NCBI GenBank assembly: GCA_963848825.1 | Contig: CAWKFA010000001.1 | Location: 124,001-188,000, forward strand | Direction of reading: 5' to 3' | Length of the DNA stretch: 64,000 nt | DNA from: CAVVSQ01 sp963848825 | Lineage (GTDB): Bacteria; Planctomycetota; Planctomycetia; Gemmatales; Gemmataceae | Shown: piece by piece, positions 18,946 to 28,586 of the stretch | Layout of the letters: each line of letters opens with the position of its first letter | Position numbering within the stretch: the first letter of the stretch is position 1 | Made by a program: the position numbers and the translations under genes | The notes under the pieces: generated by a model | The model's input: the letters and a program-made list of their open reading frames with translations, nothing else | Database searches by the model: none | What the model was told of the DNA's origin: nothing

Positions 18946-18974
18946 TTGACACGTCGGCGCCCCTCCTCTACGCT
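18946..18974 (+). promoter_or_regulatory. Candidate promoter of the DUF1559-HEAT-psuG genes
   Basis: A perfect TTGACA (18946-18951), a 17-base spacer and TACGCT (18969-18974), 50 bases before the DUF1559 start. The -10 is weak (T, A and final T match). Confidence 0.35.
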
Positions 18975-19024
18975 TGCCTGCACCACCTCATCAAGCGGCG
19001 CCCATGGGCGGAAAGGACAGTCTC

Positions 19025-19801
19025 ATGAATGTTCAGCGCTTCCGGCGTGGTTTCACTTTTATCGAATTGTTGATTGTCCTGGCCATTATCGCATTTTTAC
19101 TCGCTTTCCTGCTGCCGATCATCGCGCGGATACGGATGGCGGCGACGCAACAACAATCCATCAACAACCTGAAACAACTAGGGCTCGCGGTGCATAACGC
19201 CCTGGATGTGAATGCGGGCAAATTTCCGCCCATCGTCGGCAAGCTTGGCAATGGCACGGGCACCGTCCATTTCCACTTGCTGCCGTATCTCGAGCAACAA
19301 GCGCTCTACCAGGCGGCAGCTGGCGCAGTCTGGCAAAATGGCGTTTGCGGCAAAGAGGTTTCTCTTTTCGTGGACAAAAACGACGCCAGCGCTCCGCCGG
19401 GACATGTCTTCAAGAATTGGCTGGCCACCACCAATTATGCGGCGAGCTGGCCCGTATTCAAAACCGGCGAGACCGGTATCGGCAACATTACGGACGGGCT
19501 CTCCAACACCTTCATGTTTACCGAGCGCTATCAGATGTGCAATGGCACGCCAACCGCCTGGGGGTATCCCGCCTTGTTCACATGGACGCCCATGTTCGGC
19601 TACTATAGCCAGGCAAAATTTCAAAGTGCTCCAACCCAAAACGACTGTGATCCCGCCCTCCCCCAGGCTCTCACGACGGCCGGCATCGAGGTCGCCCTTT
19701 GTGACGGCAGCGTCCGCATTGTCGCCCCGCATGTCAGTCCGCAAACCTGGTGGAACGCCACCGATCCCGTGGACGGCAACGCCGTCAATCTTGATCAATA
19801 G
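19025..19801 (+). CDS. DUF1559 prepilin-like protein
   Basis: A 258-residue planctomycete-type protein. It opens with a type IV prepilin-like leader (RRGFTFIELLIVLAIIAFLL), in which the peptidase would cut after Gly, followed by QQQSINNLKQLGLAVHNALD and the DUF1559 body with ITDGLSNTFMFTERY and a terminal VALCDGSVRIV segment. ATG 19025 follows an AAAGGA site; the longer frame from 18974 overlaps the promoter. Such proteins are highly expanded in planctomycetes and thought to form pseudopilin-like surface fibres. Followed at 72 bases by a HEAT protein. Confidence 0.9.
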   Translation: MNVQRFRRGFTFIELLIVLAIIAFLLAFLLPIIARIRMAATQQQSINNLKQLGLAVHNALDVNAGKFPPIVGKLGNGTGTVHFHLLPYLEQQALYQAAAGAVWQNGVCGKEVSLFVDKNDASAPPGHVFKNWLATTNYAASWPVFKTGETGIGNITDGLSNTFMFTERYQMCNGTPTAWGYPALFTWTPMFGYYSQAKFQSAPTQNDCDPALPQALTTAGIEVALCDGSVRIVAPHVSPQTWWNATDPVDGNAVNLDQ

Positions 19802-19873
19802 TTGGACGCCACTCCACCCCGAATGCGCGCCCGCCGTCAAAAAGCAAACACCGCAAGTGAAAACGAGGTACCA

Positions 19874-21028
19874 ATGAGGCGCCTGCTCCTGGGAATATTG
19901 TGCTCGTCGCTAACACTAACAGCGCCGGCCGCGCAAGACGACGGCGCCATCAAGGAACACGCGGACCATCTGAAACAGGGCGTCGCGCTGGCGGCCGATG
20001 AACTGGCGCGGATAGGCGCCGCCGCCGTGCCAGCACTGATCGACGTTCTCAAGGAGGGGGATCCGGTAGCACGTAGCCGGGCCGCGCAGGCCCTGGGCCG
20101 AATTGGCGCCGCCGCCAAGCAAGCGGCCGAACCGCTGGCTGATGCCCTGGGGAGTGGGGACGAAATCATTGTGGCCCAGGCAAGCGAGGCGCTCGGTCGC
20201 CTTGGGCCGACAGCGGTGCCCGCGCTGGTGAAAGTCATGAGGATGCCGAAAACGGATGCGTCCTTGGTCGCCGCAGCGCGAGCGGCCGGGCGGATTGGGC
20301 CGAGCGCCAAAGATGCCGTTCCTTTGCTTGCGGAAGCGCTGGCACGCGGGATGAAGGCGGAGAGCCAGGCAATCTTCGTTACTGCCCTCGGTCAGATCGG
20401 GCCAGCGGCGGCGCCAGCGGTGCCGGTGCTCATCAAGTTGTTGCACGCCGCGGACAGTCCGACGGTATTCCAAACACAAATCGCGATCCACGTGACGGTC
20501 GCCCTGGGCCAGATAGGTCCGGCAGCGAAAGAAGCTGTTCCCGCCCTGGTCGCCATCGTCAAAAACCCACCGCAGCCCGGCGATATCGTGCGTGCCCATG
20601 CCCTTGAGGCGCTCAGTCAAATTGGCGCACCGGCGCCGGACACCGTACCAATTATCCTGCAGTTGCTTAAAAGTGGATCAGCGCCGCGCCTTGTGTATCT
20701 GGAGGCCCTCGCAAAGATCGCCACACCGGGCAAGGATTCGATCGCGGCCCTCGAGCAGGGGCTACGCGATCGTGATCCCGAGGTGCGCATCTTCACGGCC
20801 CGGCTGATCGGCAAGGTTGAACCCAACAATGCCGCGGTTGTCTCGGTGCTTATCGAAGCGCTGCATGAAAATGACGCTTCGGCGCGACGCCTGGCCGCCG
20901 AAACGCTGGGCAACATTCGCCCGCGTGATGAAGCCGTGCCGGAAGCATTGAGCGAGGCGCTGCGCGACACGGATGCGGCCGTACGCGCCGCCGCGCAGCA
21001 AGCACTTGCCAAAATCAAGGGAAAATGA
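19874..21028 (+). CDS. Exported HEAT-repeat protein
   Basis: A 384-residue protein: signal peptide (MRRLLLGILCSSLTLTAPAA), then about ten HEAT repeats of the PBS-lyase type, for example AAVPALIDVLKEGDPVARSRAAQALGRIG and SVLIEALHENDASARRLAAETLGNI. Such arrays form curved scaffolds for protein binding. ATG 19874 follows GAGGT; the longer frame from 19802 has none. The stop overlaps the psuG ATG (ATGA), so the two are probably translated together. Confidence 0.85.
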   Translation: MRRLLLGILCSSLTLTAPAAQDDGAIKEHADHLKQGVALAADELARIGAAAVPALIDVLKEGDPVARSRAAQALGRIGAAAKQAAEPLADALGSGDEIIVAQASEALGRLGPTAVPALVKVMRMPKTDASLVAAARAAGRIGPSAKDAVPLLAEALARGMKAESQAIFVTALGQIGPAAAPAVPVLIKLLHAADSPTVFQTQIAIHVTVALGQIGPAAKEAVPALVAIVKNPPQPGDIVRAHALEALSQIGAPAPDTVPIILQLLKSGSAPRLVYLEALAKIATPGKDSIAALEQGLRDRDPEVRIFTARLIGKVEPNNAAVVSVLIEALHENDASARRLAAETLGNIRPRDEAVPEALSEALRDTDAAVRAAAQQALAKIKGK

Positions 21029-21972
21029 ACATGGCTAAAGATGCTGACCTGGGACGCACCCTTAATGCCTCTTCCCTGTTCAATATCCGGCCGGATGTGG
21101 CGGAGGCCATCCGCGATCATCAACCCGTTGTCGCGCTGGAATCGACATTGATCGTACATGGTCTGCCCTGGCCGCTTAATCTGGAAACGGCGCGCGCGGC
21201 CGAGGCGGCCGTGCGCAGCGAGGGAGCCGTGCCGGCGACGATTGCCGTTTGGGAAGGCCGGCCAACTATTGGGCTGAATGATAATGAATTGCAGGCACTG
21301 GCCCAAAAAAAGAACGTTCTTAAAGCCAGCCGCCGCGACGTGGCGGTGGCCATCGCGAAAAAACTGACCGCGGCCACGACTGTCGCCGCCACGATGTTGC
21401 TTGCCCATCGCGCCGGCATCCGGCTTTTCGCCACTGGCGGCATCGGCGGTGCCCATCGCGACACGTCGCGGCCATGGGACATCTCGGCGGACCTATTTGA
21501 ACTGGCGCGTACGCCGGTTGCTGTTATCTGCGCCGGTGCCAAAAGCATCCTGGACATTCCCCGCACTCTGGAAATTCTTGAAACCGAAGGGGTACCCGTT
21601 GTCGGCTACGGCACCGATGAGTTCCCCGCGTTCTACGTGCATTCCTCGGGCGAGCCGGTCAGCGCCCGCGTCGATACTCCCGCTCAGGCTGCCGCGCTGT
21701 GCCGTGCCCATTGGAGTTTGGGTGGGGGTGGTGTCGTACTTGCCCAGCCCGTCGATCGCCACGTCGCGATGGAACCAGCTTCGTTCATGAGTGCCCTGTC
21801 GACAGCGGAGAAAGCCGCAATTGGTACGGGGGTGCGCGGCAAGGAACTGACTCCTTTCCTGCTCGGCCGTCTGGCTGAGATCACCGAGGGGCAGACGCTA
21901 CGCGCCAACCATGCGCTGGTCATTGCCAACGCCAAACTGGCGGCTCAAATCGCCAGGTCACTCTGGGGCTGA
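21025..21972 (+). CDS. psuG: Pseudouridine-5'-phosphate glycosidase
   Basis: A 315-residue enzyme that cleaves pseudouridine 5'-phosphate reversibly to uracil and ribose 5-phosphate. Family motifs seen: VALESTLIVHGLPWPLNLETA, the Lys-bearing VLKASRRDVAVAIAKKL, LFATGGIGGAHRD, CAGAKSILDIPRTLEILET and the Asn/Gly-rich C-terminal segment. Length fits. A partner kinase (psuK) is not adjacent. ATG 21025 overlaps the HEAT gene stop; a second ATG at 21031 is also possible. Confidence 0.92.
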   Translation: MNMAKDADLGRTLNASSLFNIRPDVAEAIRDHQPVVALESTLIVHGLPWPLNLETARAAEAAVRSEGAVPATIAVWEGRPTIGLNDNELQALAQKKNVLKASRRDVAVAIAKKLTAATTVAATMLLAHRAGIRLFATGGIGGAHRDTSRPWDISADLFELARTPVAVICAGAKSILDIPRTLEILETEGVPVVGYGTDEFPAFYVHSSGEPVSARVDTPAQAAALCRAHWSLGGGGVVLAQPVDRHVAMEPASFMSALSTAEKAAIGTGVRGKELTPFLLGRLAEITEGQTLRANHALVIANAKLAAQIARSLWG

Positions 21973-22040
21973 AAAATCGCGCTGGCCGGCCCGATGATTT
22001 TGCTGCATGCTTTCCCCACAGAAACAACCAAGGAGCCGTG

Positions 22041-22664
22041 ATGTCACGCCTATTTTCGAGCTGCGCATTGGCCTTCGCACTCATTTGCTGCGCATTGGGT
22101 GAAGTGAGCGCCGGTCGTTACAACAAGGTACTCAACATTGGCGATCGTGCGCCGGGCTGGGAGAACCTTCCGGGCACGGACGGCAAGAATCACTCGTTGA
22201 GCGAATTCAAGGACAGGGACGTGGTGGTGTTGGTTTTTACCTGCAATAGCTGTCCCGTCGCCGAAGGTTATGAGGACCGCATTCTGGCGTTTCAAAAGAA
22301 ACATTGCGGGCCCGGCCAAAAGGTGGGACTCGTGGCAATAAACGTTAACATTATTGCCGATGATCGGCTGCCAAAAATGACGGAGTGCGCCAAGGAGAAA
22401 GGGTTTACCTTCCCCTACCTGTACGATGCCACGCAGAAGATAGCGAAGGATTATGGCGCAACCTACACGCCCGAATTCTTCGTCCTCGACAAACAACGTA
22501 AAATCGCCTACATGGGTGCCATGGACGACCGTGTCATCGAGCAAGACGCGAAGGAAAACTACCTGGAAATGGCGGTCAGCGCCACGCTAAAAGGGGAAGC
22601 TGCCAAGGTAACGGAAACCCTGGCGCGCGGCTGCCTGGTTCGTTATGTCCGCCCACGTGAATGA
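22041..22664 (+). CDS. Exported thioredoxin-fold redoxin
   Basis: A 207-residue protein with a signal peptide (SCALAFALICCALGEVSAG) and an AhpC/TSA-Redoxin fold. The active-site region FTCNSCPVAEGYEDRI has a CxxC motif; a cis-Pro-like YTPEFFVLDKQRKIAYMG follows. Planctomycete redoxins of this type act in envelope thiol chemistry; the substrate is unknown. ATG 22041 follows AAGGAG by five bases. The gene stands alone between psuG and a small lipoprotein gene. Confidence 0.85.
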   Translation: MSRLFSSCALAFALICCALGEVSAGRYNKVLNIGDRAPGWENLPGTDGKNHSLSEFKDRDVVVLVFTCNSCPVAEGYEDRILAFQKKHCGPGQKVGLVAINVNIIADDRLPKMTECAKEKGFTFPYLYDATQKIAKDYGATYTPEFFVLDKQRKIAYMGAMDDRVIEQDAKENYLEMAVSATLKGEAAKVTETLARGCLVRYVRPRE

Positions 22665-22757
22665 TGACCGGACGAAGCTACGTTGCCTTGCCAGGGCAAA
22701 AAAGTTATAGGCCCGGTAACTGGGATCCCCTGCCCGCTTGTCGGACGGAGTGCGGCC

Positions 22758-22904
22758 ATGAAGCGCTGGGTGCTGATTTGCGCTCTATTATTCGCCCTGG
22801 GCGGCTGCGCGACGGAGGGAAGCCGGGGCCAATGGGATGAATTCTGGAGGGATTTGCGCGGAGACAATATGAAAATGCGCAATGACATCTCGGTAGCGAA
22901 ATAA
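22758..22904 (+). CDS. Small lipoprotein
   Basis: A 48-residue protein with a lipoprotein signal (LICALLFALGGCATEG) and a short charged mature part (WDEFWRDLRGDNMKMRND). It has no known domain. Its position just before the omptin-like gene, with a 27-base gap, suggests co-transcription. Such tiny lipoproteins of this form occur in Gemmata-type planctomycetes; the function is unknown. Confidence 0.7.
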   Translation: MKRWVLICALLFALGGCATEGSRGQWDEFWRDLRGDNMKMRNDISVAK

Positions 22905-22931
22905 GCGGCCCAACAGCGCGGGAGACGCAAG

Positions 22932-23933
22932 ATGCGGTATTTGGGGATTGCCCTCCTGGGCCTGGCGCTGGTTTCCCCGGCACTGGCCGACGAGCCGGCC
23001 GGCACCCCGCCAGGCGTCGCGAAGTCAGCATCACCAATCACTGAGCGGAGTTTCGTTACCCCCGGGCGCAATAGCGACGATGAGTTTGTCGAACTGGTGC
23101 TCGGCTATCGCACCTGGCTCAGTTTTGGCCAAAGCACCGTAAGCATGTCGGGTACCGGTGGCTTTCCGAATATCATCTCGGAGCTGAAATGGCGCAACCT
23201 CATCAATCCGATACAGGAATTCAGCGTCGATACGGTATGGGCCGAGCGCGTCATCGCGCGGATGGATTTTGGCATTGGTATCGCGGGTACCGGCAATCTG
23301 CGTGATCAGGACTATAACAGCGATGACCGCGCCGATATCGCGTCGGATACGTATCATCCCGCCAATGACAACAGTATCTTTTATTTCAATCTCGACCTGG
23401 GCTATCGCGTGTGGGACCTGCGTGATGGCACCGCTCGTTTCACAGCGGACGTGTTGCTCGGCTATCAGTTTTGGCAGGAGAAATACATCGCGTCGAATGG
23501 CGTTGAAATCTATCCCGATCCGGGCCCATTCCCGGCCGGTAGAGTGGTCGCGAACACCTTTCGCTGGAATAGCTTTCGCATCGGCGGCCGCGCCGAGATT
23601 GAATCGTCCCGGTGGACGCTGGGTGGCAAATTGATGTTCGCGCCGGTCAATAATTATCGGGACGATGACATTCATTATCTGCGGCCAGACATGTTGCAAA
23701 ATCCGAGTTTTCTCGATCAGGCAACCGGCGGCTTCGGGGTGATGGTGGATGCCACCGTTACTTATCGAATCTGGCAAGGCCTATCCCTGGAAGCCGGGTA
23801 TCGCCTCTGGTACAATCAGGCAGGTTTGGGTTTTGACACCGCGCGCACCACGCAGGGGGACGTAATCTCGCCCCTTCATCAGGTGCAAACGCTGAGGCAA
23901 GGGCTGGCGCTGGGTGTGCATTACCGGTTTTAG
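22932..23933 (+). CDS. Omptin-like outer-membrane protease
   Basis: A 333-residue exported beta-barrel (signal MRYLGIALLGLALVSPALA, ending in aromatic VHYRF as in outer-membrane barrels). It resembles OmpT/Pla along its length: SELKWRNLINP aligns with the omptin SQLDWKF segment, DQDYNSDD (residues 125-132) with the omptin DQDWMDSS loop, HPANDNSIFYFNLDLGY with its HPDT strand, and YRDDDIHYL (D246, H248) with the DxH site. Thus all four residues forming the omptin active site (two Asp, then Asp-x-His) have counterparts. Omptins cleave between basic residues at the cell surface. The match is by eye; a non-proteolytic barrel is possible. Confidence 0.75.
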   Translation: MRYLGIALLGLALVSPALADEPAGTPPGVAKSASPITERSFVTPGRNSDDEFVELVLGYRTWLSFGQSTVSMSGTGGFPNIISELKWRNLINPIQEFSVDTVWAERVIARMDFGIGIAGTGNLRDQDYNSDDRADIASDTYHPANDNSIFYFNLDLGYRVWDLRDGTARFTADVLLGYQFWQEKYIASNGVEIYPDPGPFPAGRVVANTFRWNSFRIGGRAEIESSRWTLGGKLMFAPVNNYRDDDIHYLRPDMLQNPSFLDQATGGFGVMVDATVTYRIWQGLSLEAGYRLWYNQAGLGFDTARTTQGDVISPLHQVQTLRQGLALGVHYRF

Positions 23934-23942
23934 GAGGCCGCC

Positions 23943-24899
23943 TTGGCGCTGGTCCTGGAAACACTCGATTTGAAGAAAGATTATAAGCATATCGCGGCAC
24001 TCCGGGGCGTTTCGCTGCGCGTCGAGAAGGGCGAAATCTATGGGCTCCTCGGCCAGAATGGCGCCGGCAAAACCACGCTTGTCAAAATTCTGCTGGGCAT
24101 CACGCGTCACTGGACCGGAACCGCGAAACTTTTGGGCAAGCCCGCGGGCAATACGTCGGTCCGGCACCGTGTCGGTTACTTGCCCGAAGATCATCACTTT
24201 CCCGATTACCACAGCGGCTATAGCTTGCTGGATTTTTACGGCCAGTTGCTAAGCGTGCCGCGGCGGACGCGCCGTGAGCGCATTCCCGCGGTCCTCGACA
24301 GCGTTGGCCTGGCCGAGCGCATGCATCACAAAATTCGCGGCTATTCCAAGGGAATGAAACAACGCGTCGGCATCGCGCAGGCACTTCTGCATGAACCCGA
24401 GATCATTTTTCTCGACGAACCGACTGATGGCGTAGATCCCCTTGGACGCAAGGAAATCCGCCAACTTCTGCAAACCTTGAAGAGCCGAGGCGTTACTATC
24501 TTTTTGAATTCGCACCTGTTGGGCGAGGTCGAGCTTATTTGCGATCGCGTCGGCATTATGCAAAAAGGCCGCATGATTCGCGAAGGGGACGTTACCTCCT
24601 TGACCAGGCAAAAGGGGCGCTACTCGATCGGACTGGCGCCCGGGCAAGTGCTGCCGGTGGCGGAGCTGCGCGGCCAGGGCTATGAAGTCTCGGCTCAGGG
24701 GGAACGCTGGGAAATGCTGCTCACAGAGGAGCAAAACATCGATCCGGTTGTCGATCTGCTGCGTCGGCGCGGACTGAGCCTACGTCACCTGGTCGAAAAG
24801 CGTCAGTCGCTCGAGGACATGTTCGTGCAGGCCGTGGAGAGCGAACAACGGGAAGACCGGCTCGCGGCGCGTGACTCGGAGCGAGGCGCCCGGCCATGA
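23943..24899 (+). CDS. ABC transporter ATP-binding protein
   Basis: A 318-residue ATPase of the ABC-2 exporter type. Walker A GQNGAGKTT, signature YSKGMKQRVGIAQAL, Walker B IIFLDEPTDGVDP and the switch His (LNSHLLGEVE) are all present. It likely starts at TTG 23943, since GGAGG lies five bases before it and the preceding stop is adjacent. Its stop overlaps the permease start by four bases (ATGA), so both form one complex. The C-terminal 90 residues carry a NatA-like regulatory domain. Confidence 0.95.
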   Translation: MALVLETLDLKKDYKHIAALRGVSLRVEKGEIYGLLGQNGAGKTTLVKILLGITRHWTGTAKLLGKPAGNTSVRHRVGYLPEDHHFPDYHSGYSLLDFYGQLLSVPRRTRRERIPAVLDSVGLAERMHHKIRGYSKGMKQRVGIAQALLHEPEIIFLDEPTDGVDPLGRKEIRQLLQTLKSRGVTIFLNSHLLGEVELICDRVGIMQKGRMIREGDVTSLTRQKGRYSIGLAPGQVLPVAELRGQGYEVSAQGERWEMLLTEEQNIDPVVDLLRRRGLSLRHLVEKRQSLEDMFVQAVESEQREDRLAARDSERGARP

Positions 24900-26188
24900 A
24901 ATACTTCGCAATCATCAAGGATTCGCTGCGTGAAGCGCTCGACAGCACGGTCCTCTATGTGATGATCGGCCTGTCGACGCTGGTGATTCTGTTCGTGGCC
25001 ACTCTGTCCTTCAGGCCGTTGCCGGCGGAAAAGACCATGAAATCCCTGGTGGAGGGCACCTTTCGCTTTCTTCCGGAAAAGATGAACCCCGAATTCAGAA
25101 CCCGTCGGCCGGGGATTTATCATCTTGAAAAGGTCGACCTGCTCCATGGCGAGGCCGACTCGCCAGATAGCGATTATCGCCTGCTTATCTCGATGGCGGT
25201 CGCCAATCAAGAAGCCGCCGACGAAATTCGCGAGAAACCACAAGCGGAACAAGCACGGATCAACGAACACTTTGCCCCCATGGTGGCCTCCGGCCTGATC
25301 AAGGTCAGCGACGTCCGCCTGGCGACGGAGCAACCGCCAAAGGACATGGCCACCAAGGTCTTATTCGAGGTTCTCACCCAGCCGAACGCGGGTACGCCGC
25401 GGATATGGCATTCCGAGCCCAGCCTCTTTTTCGGCGCCGTGCCGCTGAGCGACCTCGATTTGCCTCTTGGCGTTCAGCTCTTTTTCTTGATTAGCCTCGT
25501 GATATTTTTTGGCTCCCTGGTAGCCATCCTGGGCGGAGTCATCATCACGTCGTTTTTTATTCCCAACATGTTGCGTAAGGGAACCGTCGATTTGCTCCTG
25601 GTCAAACCGATCCATCGCTGGACGTTGCTGCTCTACAAATTCATCGGGGGCCTCACCTTTATCTTCGTCAACAATGCCTATGCTCTTCTCGGCATGTGGC
25701 TGGTCCTGGGGCTCCGCTCGGGGATCTGGGCCAACTGGTCGTTGCTGCTAATATTTATCCTTACTTTCTTTTTCGCCATTCTCTATGCTGTCTCGACGTT
25801 GGTCGCGGTGTTGACGCGCAGCACGGTCACCGCGATCCTGGTGACCATCGGGGCCTGGTTTGTCTTCTACCTGGTCGGAACAGCTCATCAATGGATCGAG
25901 CGCAAGATACATGCCGAAGTAAACCTTCCTGAGGAGCAGCGCCCCTGGACCAATAACGTGGCCGGCAAAATTGTTGCCGGCGTGCATACAGTCCTGCCGA
26001 GGACCGCCGACTTGAATCACCTGGGAGACCTGGTGATTCTGAGCGATTTTGTGACGGGAAGCTGGGAGGAAACACGCAAGCTGGAGCCAAGCCCTATCGA
26101 ATGGGGCGAAAGCTTGCTGGTTTCGGGATTGTTCATCGGTATCCTGCTGGGCGTGGCCTGCTGGTGGTTTTCGACCAAGGATTATTAG
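24896..26188 (+). CDS. ABC-2 type transporter permease
   Basis: A 430-residue membrane protein partner of the ATPase just upstream. One N-terminal helix (VLYVMIGLSTLVILFVATLSF), a large extracytoplasmic domain of about 165 residues, then five or six C-terminal helices (starting LFFLISLVIFFGSLVAILGG). This layout is typical of ABC-2 permeases with a periplasmic loop. Substrate unknown. The overlap with the ATPase gene implies coupled translation. Confidence 0.9.
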   Translation: MKYFAIIKDSLREALDSTVLYVMIGLSTLVILFVATLSFRPLPAEKTMKSLVEGTFRFLPEKMNPEFRTRRPGIYHLEKVDLLHGEADSPDSDYRLLISMAVANQEAADEIREKPQAEQARINEHFAPMVASGLIKVSDVRLATEQPPKDMATKVLFEVLTQPNAGTPRIWHSEPSLFFGAVPLSDLDLPLGVQLFFLISLVIFFGSLVAILGGVIITSFFIPNMLRKGTVDLLLVKPIHRWTLLLYKFIGGLTFIFVNNAYALLGMWLVLGLRSGIWANWSLLLIFILTFFFAILYAVSTLVAVLTRSTVTAILVTIGAWFVFYLVGTAHQWIERKIHAEVNLPEEQRPWTNNVAGKIVAGVHTVLPRTADLNHLGDLVILSDFVTGSWEETRKLEPSPIEWGESLLVSGLFIGILLGVACWWFSTKDY

Positions 26189-26298
26189 CATTCTCCCGGG
26201 CGCGAATATCATAAATCTAAGGTTCATTCACCGTTGCGCGTACCTGCGTGGGAACGGCCCCAAGTGCAGTCGATCAAGCTACGCGCGGATAACTTGTC

Positions 26299-27690
26299 AT
26301 GGATACGGTTTTTCAACGATGTATTGACCCTCAATGCGGTGCTACCGCGGCGCTCGAAGATACCTCTTTTGTCTGCCCCAAATGTGGTGGGTTGCTGGAC
26401 GTGGCCTACGACTGGGACCGTCTGACGCCACCCAAAAAGCTAAGCGATTTCGAAGCCAAGTGGAGCGACCGGGCGAACCCCCTCAGCTTCAGCGGGGTTT
26501 GGCGTTTCCGGGACCTGTTGCCTTTCGCGCCGCCCGAAAGAGTCATGACCATCGGCGAGGGCCAAACCATCCTGCAAAAAGCCGACGGCGTGGCCGGCTA
26601 CGTGGGGATGGATGCTGGTTGTCTTTTTCTCCAGTACGAGGGCATGAACCCCTCGGGGAGTTTCAAGGACAACGGCATGACGGCCGCCTTCACCCACGCC
26701 CGCATGGTGGGAGCACGCCGCGCGGCCTGCGCATCCACGGGCAACACCAGCGCTTCGCTCGCAGTCTTCTGTTCCGCGACGGGCCTGATGCGCGCCATCA
26801 TTTTTATCGGCAGCGGCAAAATATCGTACGGCAAGCTGGCGCAGGCGCTCGATCATGGCGCCTTGACGGTGCAAATCGCCGGCGACTTCGATGACGCCAT
26901 GCTCCGCGTGCAGCAGGTCGCACGCAAGTTGGGCATCTACCTCGTCAACAGCATCAACCCCTTCCGCCTGGAAGGTCAAAAGACCATTATGTTGCGCGTG
27001 CTGGAAGCGCTGCGCTGGGAAGTGCCGGACTGGATCGTCGTTCCCGGCGGCAACCTGGGCAACATCAGCGCCTTCGGCAAGGCATTTATGGAACTCTCGT
27101 TCCTGGGACTGGTCACCAAAACACCGCGCTTTGCCGTCATCAATGCGGCTGGCGCTAACACGTTCAACTCACTTTACGAACGCGCCGGGCTGCGTTGGAA
27201 TAAAGGGCAACTCGACCACGCCGCCATTCAGGGTTACTACCACGGCCTGGATGCCGAGAAGATTCGGGCGGCGACAATCGCCAGCGCCATTGAAATCAAT
27301 CATCCCGTGAACCTGCCCAAGGCCCTGCGTGCCCTCGATTTTTGCGGCGGCGTAGTGCGCGACGTCACCGACCAGGAAATCCTCGACGCCAAGGCCAAGG
27401 TAGGCGCCGGCGGCCTGGGGTGCGAGCCCGCGTCCGCGGCCAGCGTAGCCGGTGCCCGCAAGCTGCGCAAGGAAGGAACGATCAGCGCCGGCGAACGCGT
27501 CGTCTGCATCCTCACGGGCCATCAACTCAAGGACCCAACGGCGACCGTCGCCTATCACAGCACCGACCAGAAGACCTTTGACGATGTCCTCGGCCAGCGC
27601 GGCGTTCGGCGGGCAACCTATGCCAACCGGGCGGTGCAAGTGCCGAATGACCTGGACGATATTATCAAGGCGATTGAGTTGTATTCGTAA
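26299..27690 (+). CDS. thrC: Threonine synthase
   Basis: A 463-residue PLP enzyme converting O-phosphohomoserine to threonine. N-terminal zinc-ribbon-like Cys pairs (C8, C13, C26, C29) precede the fold-type II core: PLP lysine in NPSGSFKDNGM, STGNTSASLA, and the phosphate-binding PGGNLGNISAF. The C-terminal VGAGGLGCEPASAASVAGA segment is typical. It is followed, 100 bases on, by dapB, another aspartate-pathway gene. Confidence 0.95.
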   Translation: MDTVFQRCIDPQCGATAALEDTSFVCPKCGGLLDVAYDWDRLTPPKKLSDFEAKWSDRANPLSFSGVWRFRDLLPFAPPERVMTIGEGQTILQKADGVAGYVGMDAGCLFLQYEGMNPSGSFKDNGMTAAFTHARMVGARRAACASTGNTSASLAVFCSATGLMRAIIFIGSGKISYGKLAQALDHGALTVQIAGDFDDAMLRVQQVARKLGIYLVNSINPFRLEGQKTIMLRVLEALRWEVPDWIVVPGGNLGNISAFGKAFMELSFLGLVTKTPRFAVINAAGANTFNSLYERAGLRWNKGQLDHAAIQGYYHGLDAEKIRAATIASAIEINHPVNLPKALRALDFCGGVVRDVTDQEILDAKAKVGAGGLGCEPASAASVAGARKLRKEGTISAGERVVCILTGHQLKDPTATVAYHSTDQKTFDDVLGQRGVRRATYANRAVQVPNDLDDIIKAIELYS

Positions 27691-27791
27691 CTGCGCCAGC
27701 CATTGCAGACCAATTGCAAAGGGCAGAAAGCGTCTGCAATCCGCAATCTTAAAACCAGAAACCTCCTGGCGAATTTGTGTGGACAGGCACC

Positions 27792-28586
27792 ATGAAGTAC
27801 ATCATCGGCGTTAACGGGGCTTGCGGACGGATGGGCCAGCGCATCGTGCAGCTTGCTCACGAGGACCAGGAGTTTACCCTCGGCGCCGCCCTGGATGATG
27901 CCGGGCACCCGCGCCAGGGGCAGGACATAGGCGACATCGCCGGCCTCGGACCCATCGGCACGGCGCTGGCTTCGTCCATTCCGCTCAGTCACAAAATCGA
28001 TGTCATCATTGATTTTTCCATGCCTGAAGGCACTATGGCGGTCTTGCCGATATGTCTTGAGCGCAAGATCCCCCTTATCGTCGCCACGACCGGGCACACG
28101 GCCGAGGAAAGCCAACAAATTGAGGCGGCCGCACATCACATCGCTATTCTGCGGGCCCCCAATATGAGCCTGGTCGTCAACGTGCTCTTCAAGCTCGTGG
28201 CCGAAGCGAGCACCATCCTGCGCGACAAGGGTTTCGACGTCGAGATTATCGAACGCCATCACCGTTTCAAGAAAGATTCGCCGAGCGGCACGGCCTTGCA
28301 CTTCGCCAAGATCATTCAAGAAGCGATGGGCGTCGACGAAATGCGCCATGGGCGCGAGGGATTGGTCGGCGAGCGCACCGCCAAGGAGATCGGCATGCAT
28401 GCGGTGCGCGCCGGCGACAACGTGGGCGAGCACACCATCATTTTCAGCACGCTCGGCGAGACGATGGAACTCGTCCATAAAGGCCATACGCGCGATGCCT
28501 ACGTCCGCGGCGCCTTGCTTGCCGCCAAGTTCCTGGCAAACCGTCCGGCGGGGCGCTATTCGATGACGGACGTGCTTGGCTTATAA
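27792..28586 (+). CDS. dapB: 4-hydroxy-tetrahydrodipicolinate reductase
   Basis: A 264-residue NAD(P)H enzyme of lysine and diaminopimelate synthesis. The Rossmann start GVNGACGRMGQRI, the ATTGH motif, and the catalytic IERHHRFKKDSPSGTAL segment (His pair and Lys) are all present. The ATG at 27792 gives the usual N-terminus (MKYIIGVNG); the frame from 27777 adds five unlikely residues. It shares direction with thrC but is separated by about 100 bases. Confidence 0.96.
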   Translation: MKYIIGVNGACGRMGQRIVQLAHEDQEFTLGAALDDAGHPRQGQDIGDIAGLGPIGTALASSIPLSHKIDVIIDFSMPEGTMAVLPICLERKIPLIVATTGHTAEESQQIEAAAHHIAILRAPNMSLVVNVLFKLVAEASTILRDKGFDVEIIERHHRFKKDSPSGTALHFAKIIQEAMGVDEMRHGREGLVGERTAKEIGMHAVRAGDNVGEHTIIFSTLGETMELVHKGHTRDAYVRGALLAAKFLANRPAGRYSMTDVLGL

